Of a DNA stretch of 19,877 nucleotides, positions 1 through 6,521 are shown in pieces. Under the pieces are notes generated by a model. That model saw only the letters and a list, made by a program, of their open reading frames with translations. It did no database searches and was not told the origin of the DNA. The stretch's first letter is position 1, and every line of letters starts with the position of its first letter. Both the position numbers and the translations under genes were made by a program. The DNA comes from CAYYTU01 sp964474655 (GTDB lineage Bacteria; Chloroflexota; Anaerolineae; B4-G1): the NCBI GenBank assembly GCA_964474655.1, contig CAYYTU010000055.1:1-19877 (forward strand). The letters run 5' to 3'.

Positions 1-54
1 TCTGCGCTCTCTGCGTTCTCGGCGGTTATATCGACCGCTACCTGAACGGTTACC
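1..54 (-). repeat. Truncated copy of the MITE-like repeat (inverted relative to 3036-3089)
   Basis: These 54 bases are the exact reverse complement of 3036-3089, the left end of the complete element described at 3037-3200. The terminal motif CTGAACGGTTAC lies at the inner edge (about 42-53). The copy runs off the left edge of the window, so its other end and any target duplication cannot be seen. It contains CTCTGCG-type words that also occur at 3143-3173 and 9551-9581. No coding potential is seen. Confidence 0.85.
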
Positions 55-129
55 TCCAATCTTGATTAGTATAACTTGCCTAAATGATTTGTCAATGGCG
101 GTTTGGCGGGATGGGGTGGGGCGTGCTAC

Positions 130-158
130 TTGTGGACTTGTGGGCTTCGCTGTATAGT
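130..158 (+). promoter_or_regulatory. Weak candidate promoter for rsmD
   Basis: A TATAGT hexamer (153-158, one mismatch to TATAAT) lies 17 bases downstream of TTGTGG (130-135, a poor -35). This would start transcription about 30 bases before the rsmD ATG. It is the best candidate in the 55-193 gap, but the weak -35 means it could be chance. Confidence 0.3.
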
Positions 159-181
159 TGAGTTATCTGAACATAACGCTT

Positions 182-188
182 GAGGAGG
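182..188 (+). promoter_or_regulatory. Ribosome binding site that fixes the rsmD start
   Basis: GAGGAGG ends 5 bases before the ATG at 194. An upstream in-frame TTG at 158 has no such site, and the protein from 194 begins with the usual RsmD N-terminus (MRVIAGKAKG). The start is therefore placed at 194. Confidence 0.85.
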
Positions 189-193
189 CGAAG

Positions 194-754
194 ATGCGAG
201 TTATTGCAGGGAAAGCAAAAGGACACGGTCTAAAGTCGGTGCCGGGCGAGGGTACGCGACCGATCACGGATCGCGCCAAATCGGCTCTATTCAGTATCCT
301 GAGTTACCATGTGGTCAACAGTCGTTTCCTGGATCTTTTTGCGGGCACGGGACAGGTTGGGATTGAGGCCCTGAGCCGAGGATCGGAAGAGGCTGTATTT
401 GTGGAGCGGGCGCGTAAGGCTGTGCGTACGATCAATGACAATCTGGAGCATACCAAGCTGGCGGACCTGGCGCGGGTCGTTCGGGCTGACGTGTTTGAAT
501 TTTTACGTCATGAGAGAGCATCGGAAGGGTCTTTTGATTATATCTATGTCGCACCTCCGCAGTACAAGGGATTGTGGATCAAGACGCTTCGTGCGCTGGA
601 CGAGCAGCCAGGCTGGTTGGTCGATGAGGGACAGGTGATCGTCCAGATCGACCCGCTGGAGTACGAGGAGCAGGCGCTGGACCATTTCGTGTTAGTCGAT
701 CAGCGATCCTACGGCGGCGTGATGCTCTGCTTCTACGCCAAGATTCAGGACTGA
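194..754 (+). CDS. rsmD: RsmD-family 16S rRNA (guanine-966 N2)-methyltransferase
   Basis: Predicted SAM-dependent methyltransferase that modifies G966 (E. coli numbering) of 16S rRNA in the small ribosomal subunit. The 186-aa product matches the family in length (about 180-200 aa). Visible are the family N-terminus with RxIxG-type start and TRPITDRAKSALFSIL (residues 22-36), and the SAM-binding motif I FLDLFAGTGQVGIEALSRG (45-63). Motif IV, normally D/N-P-P-Y/F in N-methyltransferases acting on exocyclic amines, reads A-P-P-Q-Y (120-124), so the usual acidic or amide residue is Ala. The rest of the fold is intact, and no frameshift is seen. It is the only plus-strand gene and converges on groL through a shared terminator. 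Family assignment is firm; activity at G966 is inferred and the motif IV change leaves some doubt. Confidence 0.9.
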   Translation: MRVIAGKAKGHGLKSVPGEGTRPITDRAKSALFSILSYHVVNSRFLDLFAGTGQVGIEALSRGSEEAVFVERARKAVRTINDNLEHTKLADLARVVRADVFEFLRHERASEGSFDYIYVAPPQYKGLWIKTLRALDEQPGWLVDEGQVIVQIDPLEYEEQALDHFVLVDQRSYGGVMLCFYAKIQD

Positions 755-783
755 AAGCTCCCCCGCGGTTCACGGGGAAAGAA

Positions 784-816
784 AAAAGCCAGGCGCTTTA
801 ACAGCGCCTGGCTTTT
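784..816. terminator. Bidirectional intrinsic terminator between rsmD and groL
   Basis: Perfect 14-bp stem: AAAAGCCAGGCGCT (784-797) pairs with AGCGCCTGGCTTTT (803-816) around a 5-base loop. The A-run on one side and T-run on the other give a GC-rich hairpin plus T-tract on both strands. It can end rsmD on plus and groL on minus, whose stop codons lie about 30 and 25 bases away. Confidence 0.93.
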
Positions 817-840
817 ATGGTCTAACTTAGACTGTTAGGC

Positions 841-2520
841 TTACATACGGGGCATTCCGCCGCCCATGCCGCCCATACCGCCCATACCACCGGCTCCCGG
901 TGCTCCGCCGCCGGGGCCGCCCTCGTCTTCTTCGGGCAGGTCGGCGATCAGGGCTTCGGTGGAGAGGATCATCGCTGCAATGGAAGCTGCGTTCTGCAGC
1001 GCGCCCTTCGTCACCTTGGCCGGGTCGATGATGCCGCGCTCGACCATATCCGTGAAGTCGCCCTCAAGGACGTCGTAGCCGATGCGGGTATTTTCCTTCT
1101 CGGCGTGCATCCGTCGCACGGTGTCCAGGATGACCGCGCCATCCTCGCCCGCGTTCTCGGCGATCTTGCGGATGGGCATCTCCAGCGCCTTGCGCAGAAT
1201 CCGGACGCCGGTCTGCTCATCGGGGAACTGCATCTCGACATCGTCGAGGGCGCTGACGGCGTTGACGAGCGCCACGCCGCCACCGGGCACGATGCCTTCC
1301 TCGACTGCCGCGCGAGTGGCTGAGAGGGCATCCTCGACGCGGTGCTTCTTCTCTTTCAGCTCGGTCTCGGTGGCTGCGCCTACGCGGATGACGGCCACGC
1401 CGCCCGCGAGCTTGGCCAGCCGCTCCTGCTGCTTCTCGCGATCATAGTCAGAGGTCGATTTCTCGATCTGGACCTTGATCTGGTCCATCCGAGCTTTAAT
1501 ATTCGCGTCCGAGCCGCGCCCGCCGACGATGGTGGTGTCGTCCTTGCTGGAGATGACCTTCTCGGCGCGTCCCAGATCATCGATGGTGGTGCTTTCCAGT
1601 GTGCGACCCTCTTCCTCCGTGATGACGTTGCCGCCGGTCAGGACGGCGATGTCTTTGAGCATTGCCTTGCGGCGGTCGCCGAAGCCCGGTGCCTTGACGG
1701 CCAACACGTTGAGCATACCGCGGAGCTTGTTCAGCACTAACGTGGCCAGCGCTTCGCCGTCAATGTCCTCGGCGATGACGACCAAGTCGCGGTTGCCCTT
1801 CTGTACCAGCTTCTCCAGGATCGGTACCAGGTCCTGCGCGGCGGAGATCTTATCGTCGTGGATCAGGATGTAGGGCTCCTCGATCACGGCTTCCATCGTT
1901 TCTTGGTCGGAGACGAAGTAGGGAGAGAGGTAGCCACGGTCGAACTGCATCCCCTCGACGTACTCAATCTCGAACTCCAGGCCCTTGCTTTCCTCGACGG
2001 TGATAACGCCGTCTTTGCCAACTTTGTCCATCACCTCGGCGATCACCTCGCCGATCTCTCGATCCTGAGCGGAGATGGCAGCGACGTTGGCGATCTCATC
2101 CTTGGTGGTCAGTCCAATCGATTGCTCGGTGATGACGTTGGCTATCGATTCGGCTCCGGTCAGGATGCCTCGCTTGAGCAACATCGGGTTGGCGCCGGCG
2201 GCCACGTTCTTCATCCCCTCGGTGATGATGGTGTGCGATAGCAGCGTGGCGGTCGTGGTGCCATCACCGGCGATGTCGTTGGTCTTGGTGGCAGCTTCCT
2301 TCAGAAGCTGAGCCCCCATATTCTCAAAGGGTTTCTTCAATTCAATTTCCTTCGCTACCGTCACGCCGTCGTGCGTGATGGTGGGGGCGCCCCATTGTTT
2401 GTCCAGAGCCACGTTGCGGCCCTTGGGGCCGAGGGTGGTGACCACTGCGTCGGCTACGGTGTCAATCCCGCGCTTGAGTGAGCGGCGGGCTTCTTCGCTG
2501 AATACTAGTTGCTTGGCCAT
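841..2520 (-). CDS. groL: 60-kDa chaperonin GroEL
   Basis: Cytosolic ATP-dependent chaperonin that encloses unfolded proteins in a double heptameric ring with the GroES cap. The 559-aa protein has the standard N-terminus (MAKQLVFSEEARRSL), the nucleotide-binding DGVTVAKEI (51-59) and GDGTTT (85-90), and the chaperonin signature AAVEEGIVPGGG in the C-terminal equatorial part. The C-terminus ends in the typical Gly-Met tail (GGMGGMGGMGGGMPRM), preceded by a Gly/Pro/Ala-rich stretch. The ATG at 2520 is preceded by AAGGAGGA (2531-2538). It is the second gene after groS with a 61-base gap, co-transcribed under the CIRCE promoter, and ends at a strong bidirectional terminator. Nothing suggests degradation. 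Confidence 0.99.
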   Translation of the reverse strand: MAKQLVFSEEARRSLKRGIDTVADAVVTTLGPKGRNVALDKQWGAPTITHDGVTVAKEIELKKPFENMGAQLLKEAATKTNDIAGDGTTTATLLSHTIITEGMKNVAAGANPMLLKRGILTGAESIANVITEQSIGLTTKDEIANVAAISAQDREIGEVIAEVMDKVGKDGVITVEESKGLEFEIEYVEGMQFDRGYLSPYFVSDQETMEAVIEEPYILIHDDKISAAQDLVPILEKLVQKGNRDLVVIAEDIDGEALATLVLNKLRGMLNVLAVKAPGFGDRRKAMLKDIAVLTGGNVITEEEGRTLESTTIDDLGRAEKVISSKDDTTIVGGRGSDANIKARMDQIKVQIEKSTSDYDREKQQERLAKLAGGVAVIRVGAATETELKEKKHRVEDALSATRAAVEEGIVPGGGVALVNAVSALDDVEMQFPDEQTGVRILRKALEMPIRKIAENAGEDGAVILDTVRRMHAEKENTRIGYDVLEGDFTDMVERGIIDPAKVTKGALQNAASIAAMILSTEALIADLPEEDEGGPGGGAPGAGGMGGMGGMGGGMPRM

Positions 2521-2581
2521 GTTAAATGTTTCCTCCTTACAATCTGTCTAACTGTGTCGATATGGAATGATATCTGCCAGG

Positions 2582-2884
2582 CTATTCGATCTTGGCGAGG
2601 ACGTCGCTTTCCCTCAGGATGAGGATCTCTTTGCCGTCGTCGGTCTTGAAGCCGGTGCCGGCATATTTGGCGAAAATGACCGTATCGCCAACCTCTATAT
2701 CCATCGGTATGTAGTTGCCATCTTCGTCGCGTTCACCCGGCCCGACGGCCAGCACGGTACCTTGCTGGGGCTTTTCCTTGGCGGTGTCGGGTAACACCAG
2801 CTCGCCCCCGGCGAATGTTTCTACCTCTTTTTCAATCGGCGCGACGACCAATCGATTGCCTAGCGGTTTGATATTTACGGACAT
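2582..2884 (-). CDS. groS: 10-kDa co-chaperonin GroES
   Basis: Heptameric lid of the GroEL folding chamber. The 100-aa product begins MSVNIKPLGNRLVV and contains the mobile-loop region ETFAGGELVLPDTAKEKP, the glycine- and acid-rich roof-loop region around GPGERDEDGN, and the conserved VGDTVIFAKYAGT. The start is set at 2884, where AGGAGGT (2891-2897) lies 6 bases upstream. A longer in-frame version from 2923 would add 13 non-family residues and run into the operator. First gene of the groS-groL operon, about 50 bases downstream of a perfect CIRCE. Confidence 0.98.
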   Translation of the reverse strand: MSVNIKPLGNRLVVAPIEKEVETFAGGELVLPDTAKEKPQQGTVLAVGPGERDEDGNYIPMDIEVGDTVIFAKYAGTGFKTDDGKEILILRESDVLAKIE

Positions 2885-2932
2885 CTTGTTACCTCCTGTA
2901 GTCCTCTGATAGGAATCTAGCAAGCGAACCTC

Positions 2933-2959
2933 TTAGCACTCGGAAGGTGAGAGTGCTAA
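2933..2959. promoter_or_regulatory. CIRCE operator (HrcA binding site)
   Basis: Perfect consensus CIRCE: TTAGCACTC (2933-2941), 9-base spacer, GAGTGCTAA (2951-2959). In the Bacillus-type heat-shock system the HrcA repressor binds this inverted repeat and releases it when GroEL is occupied by unfolded protein. Here it lies just downstream of the predicted transcription start of groS-groL, a typical repressing position. No hrcA gene is in the window. Confidence 0.98.
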
Positions 2960-2969
2960 CACAGCATCA

Positions 2970-2997
2970 ATAATACCATAAAAAGATCTATTGTCAA
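2970..2997 (-). promoter_or_regulatory. SigA-type promoter of groS-groL
   Basis: On the minus strand a perfect -35 TTGACA (2997-2992) is followed, after a 16-base spacer, by TATTAT (2975-2970, one mismatch to TATAAT). Transcription would begin near 2963, a few bases before the CIRCE, so bound HrcA would block promoter clearance or the initial transcript. Confidence 0.85.
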
Positions 2998-3029
2998 GGG
3001 AATTTGGAGCTGAGCGAAGAAAAAAGCCC

Positions 3030-3036
3030 CGCTGTG
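3030..3036 (+). repeat. Left copy of 7-bp target-site duplication CGCTGTG
   Basis: CGCTGTG here is repeated at 3201-3207, immediately on the other side of the element. Removing the element and one copy restores a continuous terminator hairpin, which independently supports these as a target duplication. Confidence 0.75.
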
Positions 3037-3200
3037 GTAACCGTTCAGGTAGCGGTCGATATAACCGCCGAGAACGCAGAGAGCGCAGAGAAACTGAAGG
3101 AAAAGCTTTGTCAAGCTGATCAAAATATTGAAAAATAGCCTGTCTCAGCGATCTCTGCGCCCTCCGCGGTGAAAAAAGCATAACCATCTGAACGGTTACG
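3037..3200. mobile_element. MITE-like non-autonomous element, 164 bp
   Basis: A 12-bp perfect terminal inverted repeat, GTAACCGTTCAG (3037-3048) and CTGAACGGTTAC (3188-3199), bounds a non-coding core. Farther in, the two halves remain imperfectly complementary: the left carries CCGCCGAGAACGCAGAGAG, the right carries CTCTGCGCCCTCCGCGG. The element is flanked by CGCTGTG on both sides (3030-3036, 3201-3207). No transposase is encoded. A second copy of its left end, inverted, occupies 1-54. Known MITEs are mobilised in trans by transposases with matching ends; no partner is visible here. An alternative is a palindromic dispersed repeat of unknown mobility. Confidence 0.75.
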
Positions 3201-3207
3201 CGCTGTG
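3201..3207 (+). repeat. Right copy of 7-bp target-site duplication CGCTGTG
   Basis: Matches 3030-3036 exactly and abuts the right end of the element, followed by the loop ATGT (3208-3211) of the interrupted carD terminator. Confidence 0.75.
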
Positions 3208-3230
3208 ATGTCACAACGGGGCTGAGGGGG

Positions 3231-3743
3231 TCAGGCTGTGGATTCGGCGGGGAGGATTGCTTTCAGTTTCGAGCGCACTTGGGCCATAGCTTCTGATAGG
3301 GGAATATCTTGTGCCGCTGCGATTTCTCCAGCCAGGAACATTAATCCCTCTTCGTAGACGCGCTTGACGCGGGTGGTCAGGTGGTCCTTATCCTCTCGGC
3401 GCCAGGTCAGGTCGCGCAGGATCTCGGCGACTTTGAGCACATCGCCAGCGTGTAGTTTGTCCTTGAGAACTTTGTAGCGCGTCTTGTGGTTGCTGGGCAG
3501 CGATTCTGGATCGGAGCGCAATACGTCCCATATCTGTTTGACCTCCGAGGCCGATATCGCTCGCCGGACTCCTAGCCCCTCCGCTTTTTCGATTGGAATT
3601 CTGATACTGACGTCGGGTTCTCGTCCAAGCAGCTCAATCTTGTAGTATAGGCTTTTGTCTCCTTGCCAACGGCGCTCTTCGATGTCGACCACGGTACCAA
3701 CACCGCGAGTAGGATGGACGACTGCTTCTCCTTTCTCAAACAT
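3231..3743 (-). CDS. CarD/CdnL/TRCF-family RNA polymerase-binding regulator
   Basis: Predicted transcription factor that binds the RNA polymerase beta subunit and stabilises promoter open complexes. The 170-aa protein has the beta-rich RNAP-interaction domain at residues 1-60 (FEKGEAVVHPTRGVGTVVDI, then YYKIEL and IRIPIEKAEGLGVR) and an alpha-helical C-terminal domain (about 66-165) with TRYKVLKDKLHAGDVLKVAEILRDL split over helices, the part that contacts promoter DNA in characterised members. The ATG at 3743 is preceded by AGGAGG (3753-3758). An in-frame extension to 3875 would add 44 basic residues unlike the family and was not used. It lies upstream of groS-groL on the same strand, with its terminator interrupted by a MITE-like insert. 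Firm family call. Confidence 0.95.
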   Translation of the reverse strand: MFEKGEAVVHPTRGVGTVVDIEERRWQGDKSLYYKIELLGREPDVSIRIPIEKAEGLGVRRAISASEVKQIWDVLRSDPESLPSNHKTRYKVLKDKLHAGDVLKVAEILRDLTWRREDKDHLTTRVKRVYEEGLMFLAGEIAAAQDIPLSEAMAQVRSKLKAILPAESTA

Positions 3744-4301
3744 CCTTAATTTCCTCCTGCTCTCGTTTCGATAAGATATGCCGCTTCGACGCTGTGCGAT
3801 ACGTTGGCTTGTTGATGGGCTTCCTGGTCCGTTGGGCCTTGTATCGCGCTGGCGCGTCAGGGCTTGAGACTCCACAGCGATTCGCGGGGATGCTTGCGTG
3901 GGTGACGTCTCGCCTGGCCCTCGCCGCTGGTTGTGACTGTGCCGCTGGCTGGCTTCGGCGATGGACTGTCGCCCGCTGGGAGCTTCTTTCCATAGATCTC
4001 CGTTGTGCTGGACTTGATCGGACCTCTGCGCTCACAAATATGCCCCGCGCTGCTTGCGTGACCTATCATCTGTCAGAGGCGCACGTAGCGAGGGGGGCTT
4101 GCCACTATCATCGGGGCAGTGATGCTCCAAGACTAAAATGTTAAGAAGGAGCATTAATACAATAAAGATTGAAAGGATGGGATACCTCCCCTCTGCTTGC
4201 TGTATATGATGTTGGAATGAGTCAATCGGTCACGCTGCCAGCAGATTGGTGCGGTTCGGTTCGATCTATTCTTCTGTTGATCTGGAGACAGGTTATCGAC
4301 G
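3744..4301. other. Intergenic region without a convincing gene
   Basis: This 558-base stretch between carD and the small cold-shock gene has only overlapping minus-strand open frames of basic, low-complexity composition (for example 4035-3736 from a GTG, ending 8 bases inside carD) that lack ribosome binding sites and family resemblance. An AT-rich block at about 4131-4175 contains an inverted repeat, ATGCTCC (4122-4128) and GGAGCAT (4148-4154), with a 19-base loop. A promoter and long leader for carD would be expected here, but I find no convincing -35/-10 pair. No tRNA or known structured RNA was recognised. Confidence 0.5.
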
Positions 4302-4526
4302 TCAGTGCTGCACGACGACGTCGAGAGCTCGCGGTCCTTTGTTGGCCACTTCAACGCCAAACTCGACGGTATCGCCGCGTCGGAGCCAATAGGCATCCGT
4401 TCTGTCCTCGAAATCGTTCATATGGACGAAGACATCCGGCTTACCGTCGTCGCGCTTTATGAATCCGTAACGCTTCTGATGATCGAACCACTTGATGTGT
4501 CCTGTTACACGGTCGTTTTCACTCAT
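4302..4526 (-). CDS. Cold-shock-domain protein (CspA family)
   Basis: Small single-domain OB-fold protein expected to bind single-stranded RNA or DNA and act as an RNA chaperone. The 74-aa product matches family size. It shows GHIKWFDHQKRYGFIKRDDG (9-28) with RNP1 as KRYGFI (18-23), RNP2 as DVFVHM (31-36), and the closing KGPRALDV strand (63-70). The ATG at 4526 has AGGAG (4537-4541) upstream. It is separated by 136 bases from the upstream 118-aa gene, so it may have its own promoter; its leader can form a hairpin (4550-4587). No terminator is obvious behind it. Confidence 0.94.
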   Translation of the reverse strand: MSENDRVTGHIKWFDHQKRYGFIKRDDGKPDVFVHMNDFEDRTDAYWLRRGDTVEFGVEVANKGPRALDVVVQH

Positions 4527-4549
4527 TATCTCGTCTCTCCTGAACCTAG

Positions 4550-4587
4550 GGGAGGGCTCATCCGAAAGCGTTTCTGGCGATCCTCCC
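4550..4587 (-). promoter_or_regulatory. Candidate leader hairpin before the cold-shock gene
   Basis: GGGAGG on minus (4587-4582) can pair with CCTCCC (4555-4550) around a 26-base loop, just before the AGGAG of the csp gene. Cold-shock mRNAs often have temperature-sensitive 5' structures in other bacteria; here only the stem is seen and the role is speculative. Confidence 0.3.
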
Positions 4588-4662
4588 GTACCTTTACTTA
4601 CTTGCTTCTTATCTTCTTTCTCTCTCAGCCTATTGCAGGAAGCATTGTTGTGGCTATTTGTC

Positions 4663-5019
4663 TCAGTCTACTGCGTTTCCCGTCTGGATGGTGAAGTCTT
4701 CGTAGGGCAAGAGCAGCTCCGGAGCGTCCGGTGCGCCCGGGTAGTCGAGCGTAATGATCACCGGTGCTTCCATCTCTGACGTTTGATCTTGTTTCAGGTG
4801 GTTGGCGATGACCCGTGCGCCTAGCCCAGCTACCATCCGCTCTCGCTCCTCGGTGTTGAGCGTGGCTTCCATCTGGGTCAGACGAAAGAGCGGTGTTAGT
4901 ACCACCGGCACGATCCAGGATTGACCGTCGTCCTGGCAGGTGACGTTGAATAGGGCTACGTCGTCCGTCCCGTCGGTGGCCATCCGAGTTTCTTGCAGTT
5001 GAATTCGATAGGCTGGCAT
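4663..5019 (-). CDS. Conserved-looking 118-aa protein of unknown function
   Basis: I do not recognise the family. The product is acidic and soluble, with no signal peptide or membrane segment. It alternates predicted strands (YRIQLQETR; DVALFNVTC; SWIVPVVLTPLF) with one helix (about 56-76, TEERERMVAGLGARVIANHL) and ends in further strands (APVIITLDYP; ELLLPYEDFTI). The ATG at 5019 lies 2 bases after the stop of the zinc-ribbon/cold-shock gene, and its ribosome binding site AAGGAG is inside that gene's last codons, so the two are very probably translated as a pair. A role linked to RNA or translation is only suggested by its neighbours. Confidence 0.8.
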   Translation of the reverse strand: MPAYRIQLQETRMATDGTDDVALFNVTCQDDGQSWIVPVVLTPLFRLTQMEATLNTEERERMVAGLGARVIANHLKQDQTSEMEAPVIITLDYPGAPDAPELLLPYEDFTIQTGNAVD

Positions 5020-5021
5020 GC

Positions 5022-5378
5022 TTACTCCTTGAGCACTTCTACGTTCAAGGCTTCAGGGCCTTTCGCCGAGTAGTGTAGGTGGAATACGGCTGTCTGCCCC
5101 TCGCGGGGGGGTTCCTCATCTCCGAAGATCTGTTGCTGATGGAAGAAGACCTCTTCACCTTCTTCGGTGATGATAAATCCGTAATGCCGACGGGGACTGA
5201 ACCATTTCACCTCACCGCGGTGTTTGGGCTTGGGCCCTACTTTCCTGTAGCAAGTGGGGCAGAGCACGGGCATCAATATCTTTCGATTCTGGCGGGCCAG
5301 GAACCCCCGATAGGTATCGGTCAAGAGGAATCCGCGTCCACAGTGTTGACAGATAGCAATTTGGCGGTTGCGTGACAT
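5022..5378 (-). CDS. Zinc-ribbon / cold-shock-domain fusion protein
   Basis: A 118-aa protein with two parts. Residues 1-50 form a probable zinc-binding unit with Cys10-x2-Cys13 and Cys40-x2-Cys43 (CQHCGRGF and LCPTCY). Residues 54-117 are a cold-shock domain: GEVKWFSPRRHYGFIITEEG with RNP1 HYGFI (65-69), RNP2 EVFFHQ (76-81), and KGPEALNVEVL at the end. Expected to bind single-stranded nucleic acid, perhaps mRNA or rRNA. RNP2 has Phe-Phe-His and lacks the Val of the small Csp at 4302-4526. The ATG at 5378 lies 4 bases after the S1-protein stop; an AAAGG supplies a modest ribosome binding site. It sits in a bS21/S1 cluster, which favours a role in translation or RNA handling. Confidence 0.9.
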   Translation of the reverse strand: MSRNRQIAICQHCGRGFLLTDTYRGFLARQNRKILMPVLCPTCYRKVGPKPKHRGEVKWFSPRRHYGFIITEEGEEVFFHQQQIFGDEEPPREGQTAVFHLHYSAKGPEALNVEVLKE

Positions 5379-5382
5379 TATC

Positions 5383-6519
5383 TTACCTTTTCGAAGCGTT
5401 ACCCGGCGTTCCGCCAGCCGGCTTTTCGGTCTGACTATCTCCGACGTGCTTGAGACTGAGGGCGATACGCCGTCTCTTAGCGTCGACGTTTAAGACGCGC
5501 ACTCTGATTGACGAGCCGGGGTCTAAGTTGACGCACGTCATTTTACCATTGGGCATCTCGGAGGTGTGGAGAAGCCCTTCGACGCCTTGCCCAACGTCTA
5601 CGAAGGCTCCAAAATCCACTACCTTGGTTATGGTCCCCTCAATGATTTGATCCCTTTTTATGCCCTCGGTTACCTGCGGCCAGGGATCTGTCAGCATCTT
5701 CTTGCGGCTCAGCTCAACGCGTTCTCGCTCGCGGTCCACGCTCAATACGTATACTTCTACTTCCTGGCCGACGTTCACCACCTCGCTGGGGTGACCGACG
5801 TGCTGCCAGGCCAGCTCCGAAATATGAATCAGTCCATCCAAACCGCCCAGATCCACAAAAGCGCCGTACTCAGCCAGGTTGCGCACGGTTCCCTTGCACA
5901 CGTCACCTTCCGTCAAGCGCTCCAGCAGTTGTTGCCGTTGTGTGTGATTGGCGGCTCGTTCCGAAAGAATGAGACGTTTGCGTTCTTGATCGACTTCCAG
6001 GACCGCGAGCGAGAGGGTCTCCCCAACCAAATTGGTCTTAGCTTCTTGTAATCTTTCATCGCGCAGGCCGGCAGGCACCGAGGATAGATGCGAATTAGGT
6101 ACGAAGCCGCAGATGCGGCCGAAGGTGACCAGAACACCGCCGCGGTTTACGTCTGTCACTTTCGCCTGGCCCGTCTCGTTGTTCGCCAAGAGCTCTTCTG
6201 CCCGCTGCCAATCGCGTTGTGCCAGGCCGCGGTTGAGCGAAACTACCAATCCCTTTTCCTTGTCCGATGGATCCAGGATGCAGACCGGTACTTCGTCGCC
6301 TACCTTGAGCTTGGACCGGTATTCCTCGTCCAGCAGATTCAGGTCCTGGCGGAGCGCAACCCCGTCTCGTTTGAGGCCTAGATCCACAAGTATATCTTGC
6401 TTGCCAATGGACAGGATGACCCCTTGGCGGATGTCGCCGCGCTGTGGCTGGGTATAGTCGTAGCTTTCCTCCAACAGAGCAGCAAATTCCTCTTGTGGAT
6501 CTGTGCAGGTCTCTTTCAT
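5383..6519 (-). CDS. Four-domain S1 RNA-binding protein (ribosomal protein bS1-like)
   Basis: Protein of 378 aa with four S1/OB-fold domains at about residues 26-98, 115-188, 203-274 and 290-357. Domains 3 and 4 are canonical (GTVRNLAEYGAFVDLGG..GLIHISEL; GTITKVVDFGAFVDVG..GLLHTSEM); 1 and 2 are more divergent, as in ribosome-binding N-terminal S1 domains. E. coli bS1 has six domains, but four-domain forms occur in several phyla. Likely binds mRNA and helps its docking on the 30S subunit. The C-terminal tail (359-378) is polar and probably disordered. The ATG at 6519 is 2 bases after the bS21 stop and lacks a good ribosome binding site, so translation probably depends on coupling to bS21. Confidence 0.9.
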   Translation of the reverse strand: MKETCTDPQEEFAALLEESYDYTQPQRGDIRQGVILSIGKQDILVDLGLKRDGVALRQDLNLLDEEYRSKLKVGDEVPVCILDPSDKEKGLVVSLNRGLAQRDWQRAEELLANNETGQAKVTDVNRGGVLVTFGRICGFVPNSHLSSVPAGLRDERLQEAKTNLVGETLSLAVLEVDQERKRLILSERAANHTQRQQLLERLTEGDVCKGTVRNLAEYGAFVDLGGLDGLIHISELAWQHVGHPSEVVNVGQEVEVYVLSVDRERERVELSRKKMLTDPWPQVTEGIKRDQIIEGTITKVVDFGAFVDVGQGVEGLLHTSEMPNGKMTCVNLDPGSSIRVRVLNVDAKRRRIALSLKHVGDSQTEKPAGGTPGNASKR

Positions 6520-6521
6520 AC

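Larger units (their letters stand above)
3020..3223 (-). terminator. carD intrinsic terminator, split by an inserted element
   Basis: Read on minus, AGCCCCGTTGTG (3223-3212), a loop ACAT, then CACAGCGGGGCT (3036-3025) and a T-run (3025-3020) would make a 12-bp hairpin terminator with one G-U pair, 8 bases after the carD stop. The two arms are now separated by the element at 3037-3200 plus a duplicated CACAGCG. The arms could still pair with the element as a large loop. The reconstruction is read directly from the sequence; present activity is unknown. Confidence 0.8.

Noticed and set aside
3086..3150. TTGACA on minus inside the MITE-like element as an outward promoter
   Set aside because: No acceptable -10 hexamer at 15-19 bases; the position would give TCTCTG.
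3857..4069. A 70-codon minus-strand open frame upstream of carD
   Set aside because: No ribosome binding site, overlaps another equally poor frame, low-complexity basic product.
4240..4275. GGTTCGATCTA resembling a tRNA T-loop
   Set aside because: The flanking bases do not form a T-stem and no acceptor, D or anticodon arm fits.
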